In this document: positions 1 through 9,068 of the stretch, in pieces | How positions within the stretch are numbered: the stretch's first letter is position 1 | How the letters are laid out: the number at the start of each line of letters is the position of its first letter | Source of the DNA: Vibrio pectenicida | GTDB lineage: Bacteria > Pseudomonadota > Gammaproteobacteria > Enterobacterales > Vibrionaceae | Length of the DNA stretch: 64,000 bases | Reading direction: 5' to 3' | Assembly (NCBI GenBank): GCA_024347015.1 | Contig: AP024889.1 | Location: forward strand, 2,108,001-2,172,000 | Notes under the pieces: model-generated | The model's database searches: none | Told to the model about the DNA's origin: nothing | The model's input: only the letters and a program-made list of their open reading frames with translations | Position numbers and translations under genes: made by a program

Positions 1-1191
1 AATCACAATTGCCACCACCAACCAAGATAGCTCTGGTACTGGACTCCCAAGATGTTCGTAAAACATGTTACCTTCGAGATCAATCGCGGCAATAGCCCAT
101 ACAATCAGATAAGTTACTACCAATCCAAGAGCTCCTCCAATCGACATCGTCATCAATGACTGAACCAAATAGTGCAAGCGAATCGCAGTAGGTGTTGCCC
201 CTACAGCCATGCGGACCCCAATATCTCGCGTCGAACGCTTTACCATCGCATACATAACATTGGCGATTCCTACCCCCGCTACCGCTAGAGTTACAAACCC
301 AATAATGCCCAAAAAGCTCTGTAAACCCACAAGAAACTTTCGCATACTTTTTTGGTCAAGAAACATATCTTCTACTTGAACAACCTGTGCATCTTCAACA
401 CTTGCCCCATGCTTGCGAGACAAAACCTGACGTATAGTGTCAGCAAGCTTAGTACGAACAGCCCACTGATAAGGTTCAACGTTAATCCCCAAAATGTCAC
501 CGTCAGGATGATAGCGCCTCCATGTAGAAAGAGGGACAAAACTCGAATAATCGATAGGATCGCCTTGTTCTATATTGGCACTATTTTTTTTCAAAATGCC
601 TATTACAGTGAATTCCTCATCGCCGATTTTGACTTTTTCACCCACTGGATTTACCTTGAGCGTCACAGTATCAAACCAGCTTTCACGTTCATCTGGATTG
701 AAAAACTGGGCTGCGAGTGAATAGCCCAGCACTACAACCTTGCGCTGCTCTTGCTGATCAATAGGATTAAACCAGCGGCTTCCTGCAAGAGGCCGTAGAT
801 TAGTCATCGACTTAAATTCATTCACTACCGCTAGTGGCTGACGCCATGTCCTCTTATCGCCGACAGTAATATCCTCTTCCCATTCTGCCGTTGGGGCTAC
901 AGCCTTTACTTCAGGAAGAGCACGGATAACTTCAGCATCGTCTATTTTTAGCTTCAGTGACTTACCATTATAAAAACGGCCAAAGTCCTTAGTCGCAATC
1001 CCACCTGTAAGATAAATAAGGTTACCATTACCATTTTGAGCGGTTTTCATTACACCAAGGCGAATGCCTTCACCAACAGCCAGCATGCCCGCAATACACA
1101 AAGTTGCCCATGCAACAGCAAGAATGGTTAAAGCTAATCTGATCTTTTCAGACGCCATTTCTTGAAATATTTGTCGTATTGGTAACCACAT
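1..1191 (-). CDS. MacB/FtsX-type ABC transporter permease (partial, C-terminus off left edge)
   Basis: This is the last visible gene of a leftward efflux operon. The reading frame opens at ATG 1191 and stays open to base 1, so about 397 residues are seen and the C-terminus is missing. An N-terminal membrane segment is followed by a long periplasmic domain. Further segments come near the left edge, around the motif KRSTRDIGVRMAVGAT, which is the FtsX/MacB permease signature (family knowledge). It starts 3 bp after the stop of the preceding permease, so the two are cotranscribed. Both permeases are related in sequence (REIGVRLAVGAT in the neighbour) and may form a heterodimer. No ATP-binding subunit is visible. 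It probably lies beyond the left edge, which is inference. Substrate unknown. Confidence 0.85.
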   Translation of the reverse strand, partial: MWLPIRQIFQEMASEKIRLALTILAVAWATLCIAGMLAVGEGIRLGVMKTAQNGNGNLIYLTGGIATKDFGRFYNGKSLKLKIDDAEVIRALPEVKAVAPTAEWEEDITVGDKRTWRQPLAVVNEFKSMTNLRPLAGSRWFNPIDQQEQRKVVVLGYSLAAQFFNPDERESWFDTVTLKVNPVGEKVKIGDEEFTVIGILKKNSANIEQGDPIDYSSFVPLSTWRRYHPDGDILGINVEPYQWAVRTKLADTIRQVLSRKHGASVEDAQVVQVEDMFLDQKSMRKFLVGLQSFLGIIGFVTLAVAGVGIANVMYAMVKRSTRDIGVRMAVGATPTAIRLHYLVQSLMTMSIGGALGLVVTYLIVWAIAAIDLEGNMFYEHLGSPVPELSWLVVAIVI

Positions 1192-1194
1192 AAT

Positions 1195-2409
1195 TTACGC
1201 CTTTGCACTCAATGCAAGAACAGGAGTCAATCGCGATGCTCGTCTTGCGGGGAAATAAGATGCAATAAAAGCAAGACAAAAAGTCACAAACAACGCCATT
1301 AAAATTGACTGTGGAGTGACAACAGGCTCACCTATCCAATCTGGTAAGTTCATCATTGATAAGACTACAACTAAGCCCAAAGAAAGCATTAGGCCCAGAA
1401 AGGTTCCTATGGCGACGAGGATTAACCCTTCAAAAATAAACTGAGTAAGTATTACGCTTGGAGTTGCCCCTACTGCAAGTCGAACACCAATTTCTCTTGT
1501 TCTTTCAGTTACCGATAAAAACAGAATATTTGCTACGCCGAGAGCACCTACTGCCATAGTCATGGCTCCACTAACTGCGAGAAAAATCTGAATTCCTCTC
1601 AAGATACTGATGATGACATCAGAACTATCGCTCATATCAATAAAAGACAGCGCGTCTTGGTCCATTGGATCAAAATGGAGCTGTTGAGCATAAAATGCGA
1701 CAATATTTTGCCTAAAAAAAGTGGTTTCCACATCATAAGCAGGCTTGGTTAATAGCATCCAAATTTTATCATTCCAAAGTTCGCGATAAGTGGTTTGAGG
1801 AATGAATACTCTGCGACTGTCACCAAATGAAATACCGCTGCTTTCATCATCCAAAATACCAATCACCCGAAAAGGAATCCCATTGACTTTCAATTCCTCA
1901 CCCACACTAAGCGCACTCATTTGAGCAAGTTGATCGCCAATAATCGCTACTCTGGTATGATTTTTAATGTCACTTGGAGAAATATTTCTAGAGCCCAATT
2001 GAAGACTGCGTTGCATCAAAGGAAAGTAGCCTGAATCGATTCCAGCAACATTGGATGTGATCTCTTGTCCCAACATATTAGACACATTGGCATCCCATTT
2101 TGCATAAACTGCAGATGCATCCGCAACAAAATTAATCTGTTTAAGCTGATCCACATTGTCTTGTGACAAGCTAATTTCTCGCCGTGCTGGCATTCCTTGC
2201 CATGATTTGCTAGTCCTTGAGGGGAAAGCTATTTGAGTATCATTGATCATAAATGCAAAGGACTGACTTTGTTGTCTGTAAAAACCCTCCCCCAGAGCCA
2301 TTAAGGTCACTACTGAAATAACGCCCCAAGAAATGGCGAAAATGGCCAAGATGCTTTTAGTACGATGGGCAACTATTGTCTGCCATGTTTGCAGCAACAG
2401 AGTATTCAT
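1195..2409 (-). CDS. MacB/FtsX-type ABC transporter permease
   Basis: This 404-residue inner-membrane permease has one N-terminal transmembrane segment (about residues 18-40), a periplasmic MacB core-like domain (about 50-270) and three C-terminal segments. Between the last segments lies ERTREIGVRLAVGATPSVI, the typical FtsX/MacB motif. Its ATG overlaps the stop of the upstream TolC-like gene by 4 bp, so translation is probably coupled. Unlike E. coli MacB there is no fused ATPase domain, so a separate ATP-binding protein is needed. In context it forms the inner-membrane part of a MacAB-TolC-like pump with the neighbouring fusion protein and channel. The substrate (peptide, toxin or drug) cannot be told. 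Confidence 0.88.
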   Translation of the reverse strand: MNTLLLQTWQTIVAHRTKSILAIFAISWGVISVVTLMALGEGFYRQQSQSFAFMINDTQIAFPSRTSKSWQGMPARREISLSQDNVDQLKQINFVADASAVYAKWDANVSNMLGQEITSNVAGIDSGYFPLMQRSLQLGSRNISPSDIKNHTRVAIIGDQLAQMSALSVGEELKVNGIPFRVIGILDDESSGISFGDSRRVFIPQTTYRELWNDKIWMLLTKPAYDVETTFFRQNIVAFYAQQLHFDPMDQDALSFIDMSDSSDVIISILRGIQIFLAVSGAMTMAVGALGVANILFLSVTERTREIGVRLAVGATPSVILTQFIFEGLILVAIGTFLGLMLSLGLVVVLSMMNLPDWIGEPVVTPQSILMALFVTFCLAFIASYFPARRASRLTPVLALSAKA

Positions 2410-3677
2410 AAACGAAAAACCTGTGAGATGATCGAGATAGTATCATCATCAAGTTGGCCTGCGGTGTGTAAGAGATCTATTCTCTTAATCCAGTAGCTAT
2501 ATAAGTTTGTCTGAAGGCTGACTTTTGCCTCATAAAGACTATTATGAGCATTAATGACATCTGACGCTTCTAACTTACCCGCATCATATAGTTTTTCCTT
2601 GCTAGTCAATATATTAGAGTTCGACTCAACGAGGCTATTTGCCATCAATACACGATCCCAAGTGATATTGACTTGAGTATATTGTTGCCTAATTCGTTTC
2701 CCAATATCAATTTCAACCTTGCGCTTATCTTGCTTGGCTTTGAGTACGTTGAGTGATGCCTCTTCTACTTTCGCTCGTGTTGCACCATTCAAGTCAATCG
2801 GAAGGTTCAAAGTTAAACCTGCATTAAACTCACCATCTGAGTATCTGTCATCGTCACTGTACCCCAACGTACCCTTAACAGTGGGGTAATAACCCCCTTG
2901 GGCGGATTGACGAGCAAACTCACTGGCTTTGACACTTTGCGCTGCTGCCAACAATTCTGGGCTGTGATCCTTGGCTAACTTTAACCACTTATGTTCCGAT
3001 TTAACCAACATTGGAGGCTCAATAAGAGAATCCATTGTTATTTGTTCTACCTGATCGGGGATTTGATTAATAAGTGCTGCCAACTCAGATATTACACTTT
3101 GTAAAGTGCCTTTAGATTCAAGGATACTTGCTTGCTCAGAAAGCTGGTTTGCTCTTATCTCTTCAACATCTACAGAGGTGACTTTACCTGCTCGGTAACG
3201 CTTCTCAATAATTTGTAATAGCTTATTGCCTTCAGTAAACTTATTTTCTGCAAGTCGTAATTCACTTTGAGCACTGGCAACCTGTAAGTAGGTCGACAAT
3301 ACTTGCTGTGCCAAAAAGTCGCGCGATTTAGCCAATTCGAGCTTAGTTTTTAGATAGCTTGCCTGTGCTCCATCTAGGTTTGACCACAAACTGCTATCCC
3401 AGATAGTTTGAGATAAACCTAAGCTGTATGAATTAGTGTTATCGCGGTCTTGATTCCAATTCGCTGAAGCGCTGGCATCAAGAGATGGTAGTAAAGCACT
3501 TCGACCAAGTGAAATACCCGTTTCTCCAATCTGTACATCAATTTGCGCCATTTCATAATCAGGATCATTTTTTTTTGCTAACTGCCAAGACTCGTCAATT
3601 GTGAGAGAAAAACAAGGGTAACTAAGAGTGAGAGCCAATAGCACGCTAACTCGGCTTAAAAAATATCGACTAATCAT
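2406..3677 (-). CDS. TolC-family outer membrane efflux channel
   Basis: This 423-residue protein has a signal peptide (cleavage near residue 24, after CFS). Long amphipathic helices follow, in the two-repeat layout of OEP/TolC proteins, for example ILEKRYRAGKVTSVDVEEI in the first half and KEKLYDAGKLEASDVINA in the second. Those paired Y-x-A-G-K/x-x-x-x-D-V motifs are a family hallmark. It overlaps the upstream fusion-protein gene by 8 bp and the downstream permease by 4 bp. It is therefore a dedicated outer-membrane channel for this pump rather than the general TolC. Role: carries the exported substrate through the periplasm and outer membrane. Confidence 0.88.
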   Translation of the reverse strand: MISRYFLSRVSVLLALTLSYPCFSLTIDESWQLAKKNDPDYEMAQIDVQIGETGISLGRSALLPSLDASASANWNQDRDNTNSYSLGLSQTIWDSSLWSNLDGAQASYLKTKLELAKSRDFLAQQVLSTYLQVASAQSELRLAENKFTEGNKLLQIIEKRYRAGKVTSVDVEEIRANQLSEQASILESKGTLQSVISELAALINQIPDQVEQITMDSLIEPPMLVKSEHKWLKLAKDHSPELLAAAQSVKASEFARQSAQGGYYPTVKGTLGYSDDDRYSDGEFNAGLTLNLPIDLNGATRAKVEEASLNVLKAKQDKRKVEIDIGKRIRQQYTQVNITWDRVLMANSLVESNSNILTSKEKLYDAGKLEASDVINAHNSLYEAKVSLQTNLYSYWIKRIDLLHTAGQLDDDTISIISQVFRL

Positions 3678-4803
3678 GATTGCTTCCCATCATACTGTTA
3701 TCGATTACCTCTTCACCTAAGCTAACCCCTTGGAGCACTTCAACATTAATTCCATCAGACAAACCCAACACGACCTTCTGCTGATGAAAACCTTGTTCTG
3801 AACTGTCTGAAATTAAGACATGGGGGGTATCACCATCAAATTTCAACGCCCTTTCTGGTAGAGTTAATACATCCTGAGATTTTTGAAGGGTAATTTTCGC
3901 TGTTGATGAAAAACCTGAGCGCAAAATTACATCTTCAGGTATCTTTAGTTCACCCACTTCTATTTCAAATCCATTATCAAAGCTCTTAGACGTATTCGTG
4001 TCATCTGGTGAATTAAGCTTTTCGGACTGAATGGCAAGCTTAGCCAGAACGCCTTTAATCTCCATATCTGGATAAGGTGCAATAGACAGAGTTACCGGCA
4101 TACCTACAGTAATCTGCGCTGCATCATGTTCACTGACACTCCCCTTAAATATCAAACTGTTCATATCAGCAAGAGACATAATTTCAGTAGCATCTTGACT
4201 TGATCCAGTCGATATAATCGGCTCACCTACTTCCACTTTGCGATTGAGAACCGTACCATCTATAGGTGCTAATATGGTTGAAGTTAAGTGCTTATCACCA
4301 ATTAACGCCTCTCCACTTTGAATTAACTCTAAGTTTTGGCGCTTTTGTAATACACCAGCTTTAGCAGACTTCACTTCGGAACGAGCACTGACATACTCAT
4401 CATAATTACTTGGAATAACCCCTTGCTTTAATAACTTGGCTAAGTTTGCCAACTTTTGTTTAGCCGATTCAAGCTCTGCCTCACTACGCATCAAATTGGT
4501 GGAAGCATCTGTCAAATCTTGGGGAGTCGGATTAGGGCTTACTTTTACTAGTAGCTGTCCTTGCTTAACAACTTGCCCTACTTGGACATATATTTCTCCA
4601 ACGATACCTTCGATTGGAGATTTAATTGAAATAGCATGCGAAGGTACAATTTTACCCACAGCCATTGCCTGTTTTTCGATAGTCCCCTTTCCCACTATCA
4701 AAGTAGGCAATGTTTCTGGCTTCACCGAAGATTGTAAGTAGACAAAAATACCACCACCCAAAAATACAACACTCGCAATCGTTATTAGCCAAGATTTAGC
4801 CAT
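3670..4803 (-). CDS. HlyD/MacA-family membrane fusion protein
   Basis: This 377-residue periplasmic adaptor is the first gene of the operon. It has an N-terminal signal anchor (about residues 5-24), then a biotinyl-lipoyl-like half (SPIEGIVGEIYVQVGQVVKQ). A helical hairpin follows at roughly 95-165, rich in A/L/K/Q. The second lipoyl half contains ILAPIDGTVLNRKVEVGEP, followed by a beta-barrel domain. This order matches MacA/HlyD proteins. It links the two FtsX-type permeases to the TolC-like channel. About 360 bp separate it from the divergent vibriolysin gene, so its promoter lies there. Confidence 0.88.
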   Translation of the reverse strand: MAKSWLITIASVVFLGGGIFVYLQSSVKPETLPTLIVGKGTIEKQAMAVGKIVPSHAISIKSPIEGIVGEIYVQVGQVVKQGQLLVKVSPNPTPQDLTDASTNLMRSEAELESAKQKLANLAKLLKQGVIPSNYDEYVSARSEVKSAKAGVLQKRQNLELIQSGEALIGDKHLTSTILAPIDGTVLNRKVEVGEPIISTGSSQDATEIMSLADMNSLIFKGSVSEHDAAQITVGMPVTLSIAPYPDMEIKGVLAKLAIQSEKLNSPDDTNTSKSFDNGFEIEVGELKIPEDVILRSGFSSTAKITLQKSQDVLTLPERALKFDGDTPHVLISDSSEQGFHQQKVVLGLSDGINVEVLQGVSLGEEVIDNSMMGSNHD

Positions 4804-5163
4804 GCTTTACTTCCAATTCTTATTTGTGTAGCCATGTGACTACTTGGTCATTTATTAGTTCCCATATATTACCTATCAACAAGTCAAATATAAATAAGAA
4901 TGCGTATTTTTTACATGCTTATCACAATTACCTCCTTCCACACTAAACCTTAAATAACAGTAACTTAACAAGAAAATGCTAAACTGTAATAAATAATAAA
5001 TACCTATCTTAGAACCAACATCTCATTCAACTGAAAAATACTTAAAGCATTTTGAACGGAGTGCTCATATAAAATTAATTGCATTTATTTTTACTCAAAA
5101 TGATCACTACTCTGGATACGCACTTTATACCCCAACAAACTGAAATAATTACAAAGGTGAAGT
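4804..5163. other. divergent intergenic region, efflux operon / vibriolysin
   Basis: This 360-bp AT-rich spacer lies between divergent genes and must hold both promoters. The only clear signal is the ribosome-binding site AAGGTGAAGT directly before ATG 5164. I see no convincing operator, small gene or terminator in it. Confidence 0.6.
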
Positions 5164-7194
5164 ATGCGTAATGTTAATTTACTTCTATTGCTACCCATAG
5201 CATTTGGTTCGCAAGCAGCAAACATTGTTGATTACTCGCAAGTCGAGCTCTCTCATATATTCAATCAGTCAACGTCTAAGAATTATTCACCATCTAGCCA
5301 ACCGTTAGCATATTCAGAGAACAATCATGTACAAATAGGGTCCAATACTCTACTGCGCAAGCAGCAACTACACTTTGGCGTACCAGTGTATGGCCAGTCT
5401 ATTGTTGCTCAGCTCTCAAGCCAAGGTGACATTACCCCTATTGATGGACAAGTTCTCACTGGCATTAGCACAGACATTGGCTCTACTCTGCCTATGTTTA
5501 ATGCCGATCAAGCTATAGAGCTAGTAAAAAAAACCAATAATGGTTTTACCTCTCAACCTATGGATGAGCCAAGAGCCAGCTTGATGATTTGGCAAGACTC
5601 ACAGCAAGTCGCTCACTTAGTCTACAAAGTTGATATTGTACAAACACAAGGAATGACACCCTCTAGACCTATTACATTAGTCGATGCAAAAACTGGTGAG
5701 ATTCTCGATAAATGGGAAGGCATCGCATTTATCGAGGCAGAAGGACCTGGAGGAAACCAAAAAAGTGGCCGATATTATTTCAGCCCAACGACCCATTATG
5801 GTGGCTTTGAGGTTAATCAATACTGTCAAATGGACAGCACAAACGTCAAAACCATTGATATGAATAACCAACAAAATGGAGGGCAAGTTCATCAATTCAA
5901 CTGTAACACCAACAGCAGTCGAGCTGTCAATGGTGCTTACGCACCAATGAATGATGCACAATACTTTGGTCAACAAGTCTTCGATATGTATATGGATTGG
6001 TTAAATACTAAACCGATACAGCAAAAGCTAACAATGCGCGTACATTATGGGACAAGCTACGGCAATGCCTTCTGGGACGGGCGCCAAATGACATTTGGTG
6101 ATGGTAATCAGTCAATGTACCCACTTGCAACTTGGGATGTCATTGCCCATGAAGTCAGCCATGGTTTTACAGAACAAAATTCAGGACTTGAATACCGCGG
6201 CATGTCTGGAGGGATGAACGAATCCTTCTCTGATGTTGCAGCAGCAGCTCTTAGCCAATATGTAAACGGAAATTTTAATTGGAAAATGGGTGAGCATGTA
6301 ATGAAGTATTCCGATGCGATGAGATATTTTATCCAACCTAGCAAAGACGGAACTTCTATTGATCATATCGACCAGTACTATAATGGCATTGATGTTCACC
6401 ACAGCTCCGGGATTTTCAATAAAGCTTTTTATCATCTAGCCACTAGCCCAAATTGGGATATCCAAAAAGCGTTTATTGCCTATGCAACAGCTAACCAGCT
6501 ATATTGGCGAGCAAACTCAAACTTCCAACAGGGTGCGGAGGGTGTCTGTAAAGCAGCAGAGAAACTTGGCTATCAAAGCTCAGCTGTTCACAGTGCTTTT
6601 GCACAAGTGGGCATTCAAGTAACAAACTGTACGCAAAACCCTAACCCAACACCAACACCAACACCAACACCAACACCAACACCAAATATTACCAATTTAG
6701 CAATCAACATACCCACACCTATCGATCCAAATGGTACAGATGAGCAGCACTTTATTTTAAAGAAGGCTCCTAATAAAGATATTTGGGTTCAGACCTACAA
6801 CGGTTATGGAAACGTAGATATGTATGTGGCAATTAATCGACCAGCTTCATTAAGTAACAATGACTGTTCATCAACAAATGCAGATAATGGTGAATATTGT
6901 GGCTTCAGCGGAGTCGGACAGGCGGATATCTATATTATGGTCAAAGGAGCTATAGGATCGTCGGATGCTTATGTCGGTGTCAGTGCCTATCTTGATGAAC
7001 AAGATCCACAACCACAACCACAACCACAAGATACTTGTTCAGCTTTAAGTGAATGGTCATCGAATGATTACTATCCACAAGGTATGCAGGTTCAATATCA
7101 GGGTAATCGTTTCACCTCCATTCAAGATAGCTGGGGTGCAGATCCATACAATTATTATTGGTATTGGTTATTTGAGGGAAGCTGTTATCAATAA
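5164..7194 (+). CDS. vibriolysin-type secreted M4 metalloprotease with PPC and chitin-binding-like tail
   Basis: This 676-residue preproprotein has a signal peptide (about 1-19), an FTP/PepSY propeptide (about 30-185) and an M4 (thermolysin) domain (about 195-490). Zinc site: HEVSH at 329-333 and Glu353 in GGMNESFSD. The catalytic His is probably H412 in DVHHSSGIFNK. A Pro-Thr linker (about 493-507) leads to a pre-peptidase C-terminal (PPC) beta domain (about 510-612). A Pro-Gln linker follows, then a short C-terminal domain (about 625-676) with WSSNDYYPQG and YWYWLFEG, resembling ChtBD3/CBM5 carbohydrate-binding modules. The known role of the family is extracellular degradation of host or environmental protein. 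A strong ribosome-binding site precedes the ATG. The protease core is certain. The exact binding target of the tail is inference. Confidence 0.93.
   Translation: MRNVNLLLLLPIAFGSQAANIVDYSQVELSHIFNQSTSKNYSPSSQPLAYSENNHVQIGSNTLLRKQQLHFGVPVYGQSIVAQLSSQGDITPIDGQVLTGISTDIGSTLPMFNADQAIELVKKTNNGFTSQPMDEPRASLMIWQDSQQVAHLVYKVDIVQTQGMTPSRPITLVDAKTGEILDKWEGIAFIEAEGPGGNQKSGRYYFSPTTHYGGFEVNQYCQMDSTNVKTIDMNNQQNGGQVHQFNCNTNSSRAVNGAYAPMNDAQYFGQQVFDMYMDWLNTKPIQQKLTMRVHYGTSYGNAFWDGRQMTFGDGNQSMYPLATWDVIAHEVSHGFTEQNSGLEYRGMSGGMNESFSDVAAAALSQYVNGNFNWKMGEHVMKYSDAMRYFIQPSKDGTSIDHIDQYYNGIDVHHSSGIFNKAFYHLATSPNWDIQKAFIAYATANQLYWRANSNFQQGAEGVCKAAEKLGYQSSAVHSAFAQVGIQVTNCTQNPNPTPTPTPTPTPTPNITNLAINIPTPIDPNGTDEQHFILKKAPNKDIWVQTYNGYGNVDMYVAINRPASLSNNDCSSTNADNGEYCGFSGVGQADIYIMVKGAIGSSDAYVGVSAYLDEQDPQPQPQPQDTCSALSEWSSNDYYPQGMQVQYQGNRFTSIQDSWGADPYNYYWYWLFEGSCYQ
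6646..6681 (+). repeat. hexanucleotide tandem repeat coding Pro-Thr linker
   Basis: Six perfect head-to-tail copies of CCAACA, with imperfect flanking units, encode the Pro-Thr linker between the M4 and PPC domains. A shorter run of CAACCA-type units near 7006-7030 encodes the second, Pro-Gln linker. Copy-number change would alter linker length without shifting frame. Confidence 0.9.
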
Positions 7195-7197
7195 ACA

Positions 7198-7227
7198 AAA
7201 ATGGAGCTCTCTATAGAGCTCCATTTT
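7198..7227. terminator. bidirectional intrinsic terminator
   Basis: A perfect 13-bp stem (AAAATGGAGCTCT at 7198-7210, with its complement at 7215-7227) encloses the loop CTAT. A/T runs on both outer sides let it serve both convergent genes, vibriolysin on the plus strand and the transglutaminase elicitor on the minus strand. Confidence 0.9.
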
Positions 7228-7247
7228 TATTAGATTTCAGCTAGAGT

Positions 7248-9068
7248 TTACTTCCAAACCCACTGACTACCATTCACATCAGCTTGAACAAGCCAAGTGT
7301 TATCGTTCCACTTTAAAGCATTATCTAATGCATTCTTAAGTTGACCATTATCAAAGCGCCACTTTTGGTTAGGACGTTCAACACACTCTTCCATAGTAAT
7401 GTTGCTGCCTATCTGATCGACACACATGCCTGGTGCTGTTTTACTAATCAATTTACCAGCAGATGTTAGTTGCCACTGCTGATTATCGCCGATATGACAG
7501 CTCCAACCATAAACTTTCGCACCTGGAGTACCATAGCCATTTTCAACATCCAAGCACTGACTTCCTTGTGTCGAAAGTTGCTTCCATTCATCAACAGGTT
7601 TGTCATTGCTTGAAGAGGCTTCAAAAAGAGCAGAAACAATTGATGTCATAGGTTGGGTATGGCGCGATGCACTAGGAGCCTGCGTCTGCCAGCTAGAAGG
7701 AACAGATTGAGTTACATCCCAATCGCCTCTACCATCGTAATAAGATTTTGCAACAGCTTGAGGCGTTGGCGTCCACAAAAAGTCTGGGTGGCGATTCTGA
7801 TACCATTCACCACCAATTACGTTACCCGATGCATCCAACTCTAAGTCGTAATAATATCTTACACGCGAAACACCATCCAACCTTGGTTTATCATAGTCTT
7901 TATGTGTAGGGTTGGTTTCAACCATATAGTCAACAACCATTTCCACACCGACTACAGATACGGCACGTGACGAGCGGTATTTAGTAAACTTATCTTTTTC
8001 ATAATCCCCCATCGCGATTGTAACGCTTGCCGGATCATTCGACGTACGGTTGGTTTGCGGGTTAAAGTACTTCACCTTGTAACCCAAAATTGGCTGGTTC
8101 CATACCTGATAATCATAAGTCGCATCCATGATCATACTACGACCAGTGATACCAATCTGGTTAAGGACCGATAAGTGCCAGCTCGCTGGGTTGTTATCAA
8201 CACAATCGGGTTCGATTACTCGACCATTTTCGTCTTTTGCTGGATCTTTAATGTTACAACGACCGCCGATAAATCGAGTGTTAAATGGTGCCTCAGCCCA
8301 CAACAAAGTCCCTAGAGCTTTAATATCAGAAGGGTAAAACTTCAGCGCATCACCATTGGCATCTAGCACATTAATTGATTTTTCAGGACGTGGTAGCATA
8401 TAGGCAGCGGCTGCCCAACCATGGCAAAGCCCCATCCAGCGTTCAACTCGGCCTTGAGAATCATAGTACCCTTTACCTGAATCCCATGAACGCTTAGTTA
8501 GAGTAAAGTTTTTATCTCCAACCAATAAGTCGTATTTTTCTGCAGGAGAAAGTAAATGACGTTGCTCACTTGAGTAGCTATCCACTGGTTTGATTGAGTA
8601 CGAAAAGTCATAATACTCTTGCCAATCTGAAGCATAAAGCTCTCTGTCTGCATATCGCCATCCTGCCGCTCCGGAATATAGGGGCCAATATGTATCAGAC
8701 CAAGGCTGAACTGACAGTTTTTTTGAATCTGGTGCTGCATTGTCCAATTCAACTAGATTACGAATAAGAGCATTCCCCACATCGACTAAACGCGCAGGAT
8801 TATCGTTGCCTAGGTTTGGAGCAAAACGAGGCGTAAGCATCGGCTCGGCTCTTTCCATTACTGTATCACGCATCTCATTTCTGATCCGCTCGATATCTTC
8901 AGCGCTCATAGTCTCATAATCGGCTCCTTCTTTCTCAGGCAGCCTATCCATTACTTCTTGTGGGTTATCGTGAAACGCATTCATAAATTGTTCAATTTTT
9001 ACATCATCTGCTACAGCGACCAAAGGCACCGAAACAGATAACAAAGCGATGATTTTTTTCATTTTCAA
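7248..9068 (-). CDS. secreted transglutaminase elicitor (GP42-like) with ricin-type lectin tail
   Basis: This 606-residue protein has a signal peptide (about 1-20). Residues about 90-460 resemble the transglutaminase elicitor family known from Phytophthora GP42, with homologues reported in marine Vibrio. Candidate catalytic Cys is C215 in WMGLCHGWAAAAY, with H298 (ASWHLS) and D315 (MIMDATYDY) as possible partners. Residues 322-334, VWNQPILGYKVKY, closely match the Pep-13 segment of GP42 (VWNQPVRGFKVYE from memory). The C-terminal part (about 495-606) has QQW and QKW, a cysteine pair pattern and repeats of the ricin B-type lectin fold. It probably cross-links or deamidates proteins outside the cell, with the lectin tail binding glycans (inference). 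It converges on vibriolysin and shares its terminator. Confidence 0.82.
   Translation of the reverse strand: MKMKKIIALLSVSVPLVAVADDVKIEQFMNAFHDNPQEVMDRLPEKEGADYETMSAEDIERIRNEMRDTVMERAEPMLTPRFAPNLGNDNPARLVDVGNALIRNLVELDNAAPDSKKLSVQPWSDTYWPLYSGAAGWRYADRELYASDWQEYYDFSYSIKPVDSYSSEQRHLLSPAEKYDLLVGDKNFTLTKRSWDSGKGYYDSQGRVERWMGLCHGWAAAAYMLPRPEKSINVLDANGDALKFYPSDIKALGTLLWAEAPFNTRFIGGRCNIKDPAKDENGRVIEPDCVDNNPASWHLSVLNQIGITGRSMIMDATYDYQVWNQPILGYKVKYFNPQTNRTSNDPASVTIAMGDYEKDKFTKYRSSRAVSVVGVEMVVDYMVETNPTHKDYDKPRLDGVSRVRYYYDLELDASGNVIGGEWYQNRHPDFLWTPTPQAVAKSYYDGRGDWDVTQSVPSSWQTQAPSASRHTQPMTSIVSALFEASSSNDKPVDEWKQLSTQGSQCLDVENGYGTPGAKVYGWSCHIGDNQQWQLTSAGKLISKTAPGMCVDQIGSNITMEECVERPNQKWRFDNGQLKNALDNALKWNDNTWLVQADVNGSQWVWK

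Noticed and set aside
352..720. Plus-strand open frame of about 122 codons
   Set aside because: It lies antisense within the partial permease gene, has no ribosome-binding site and shows no recognisable protein pattern.
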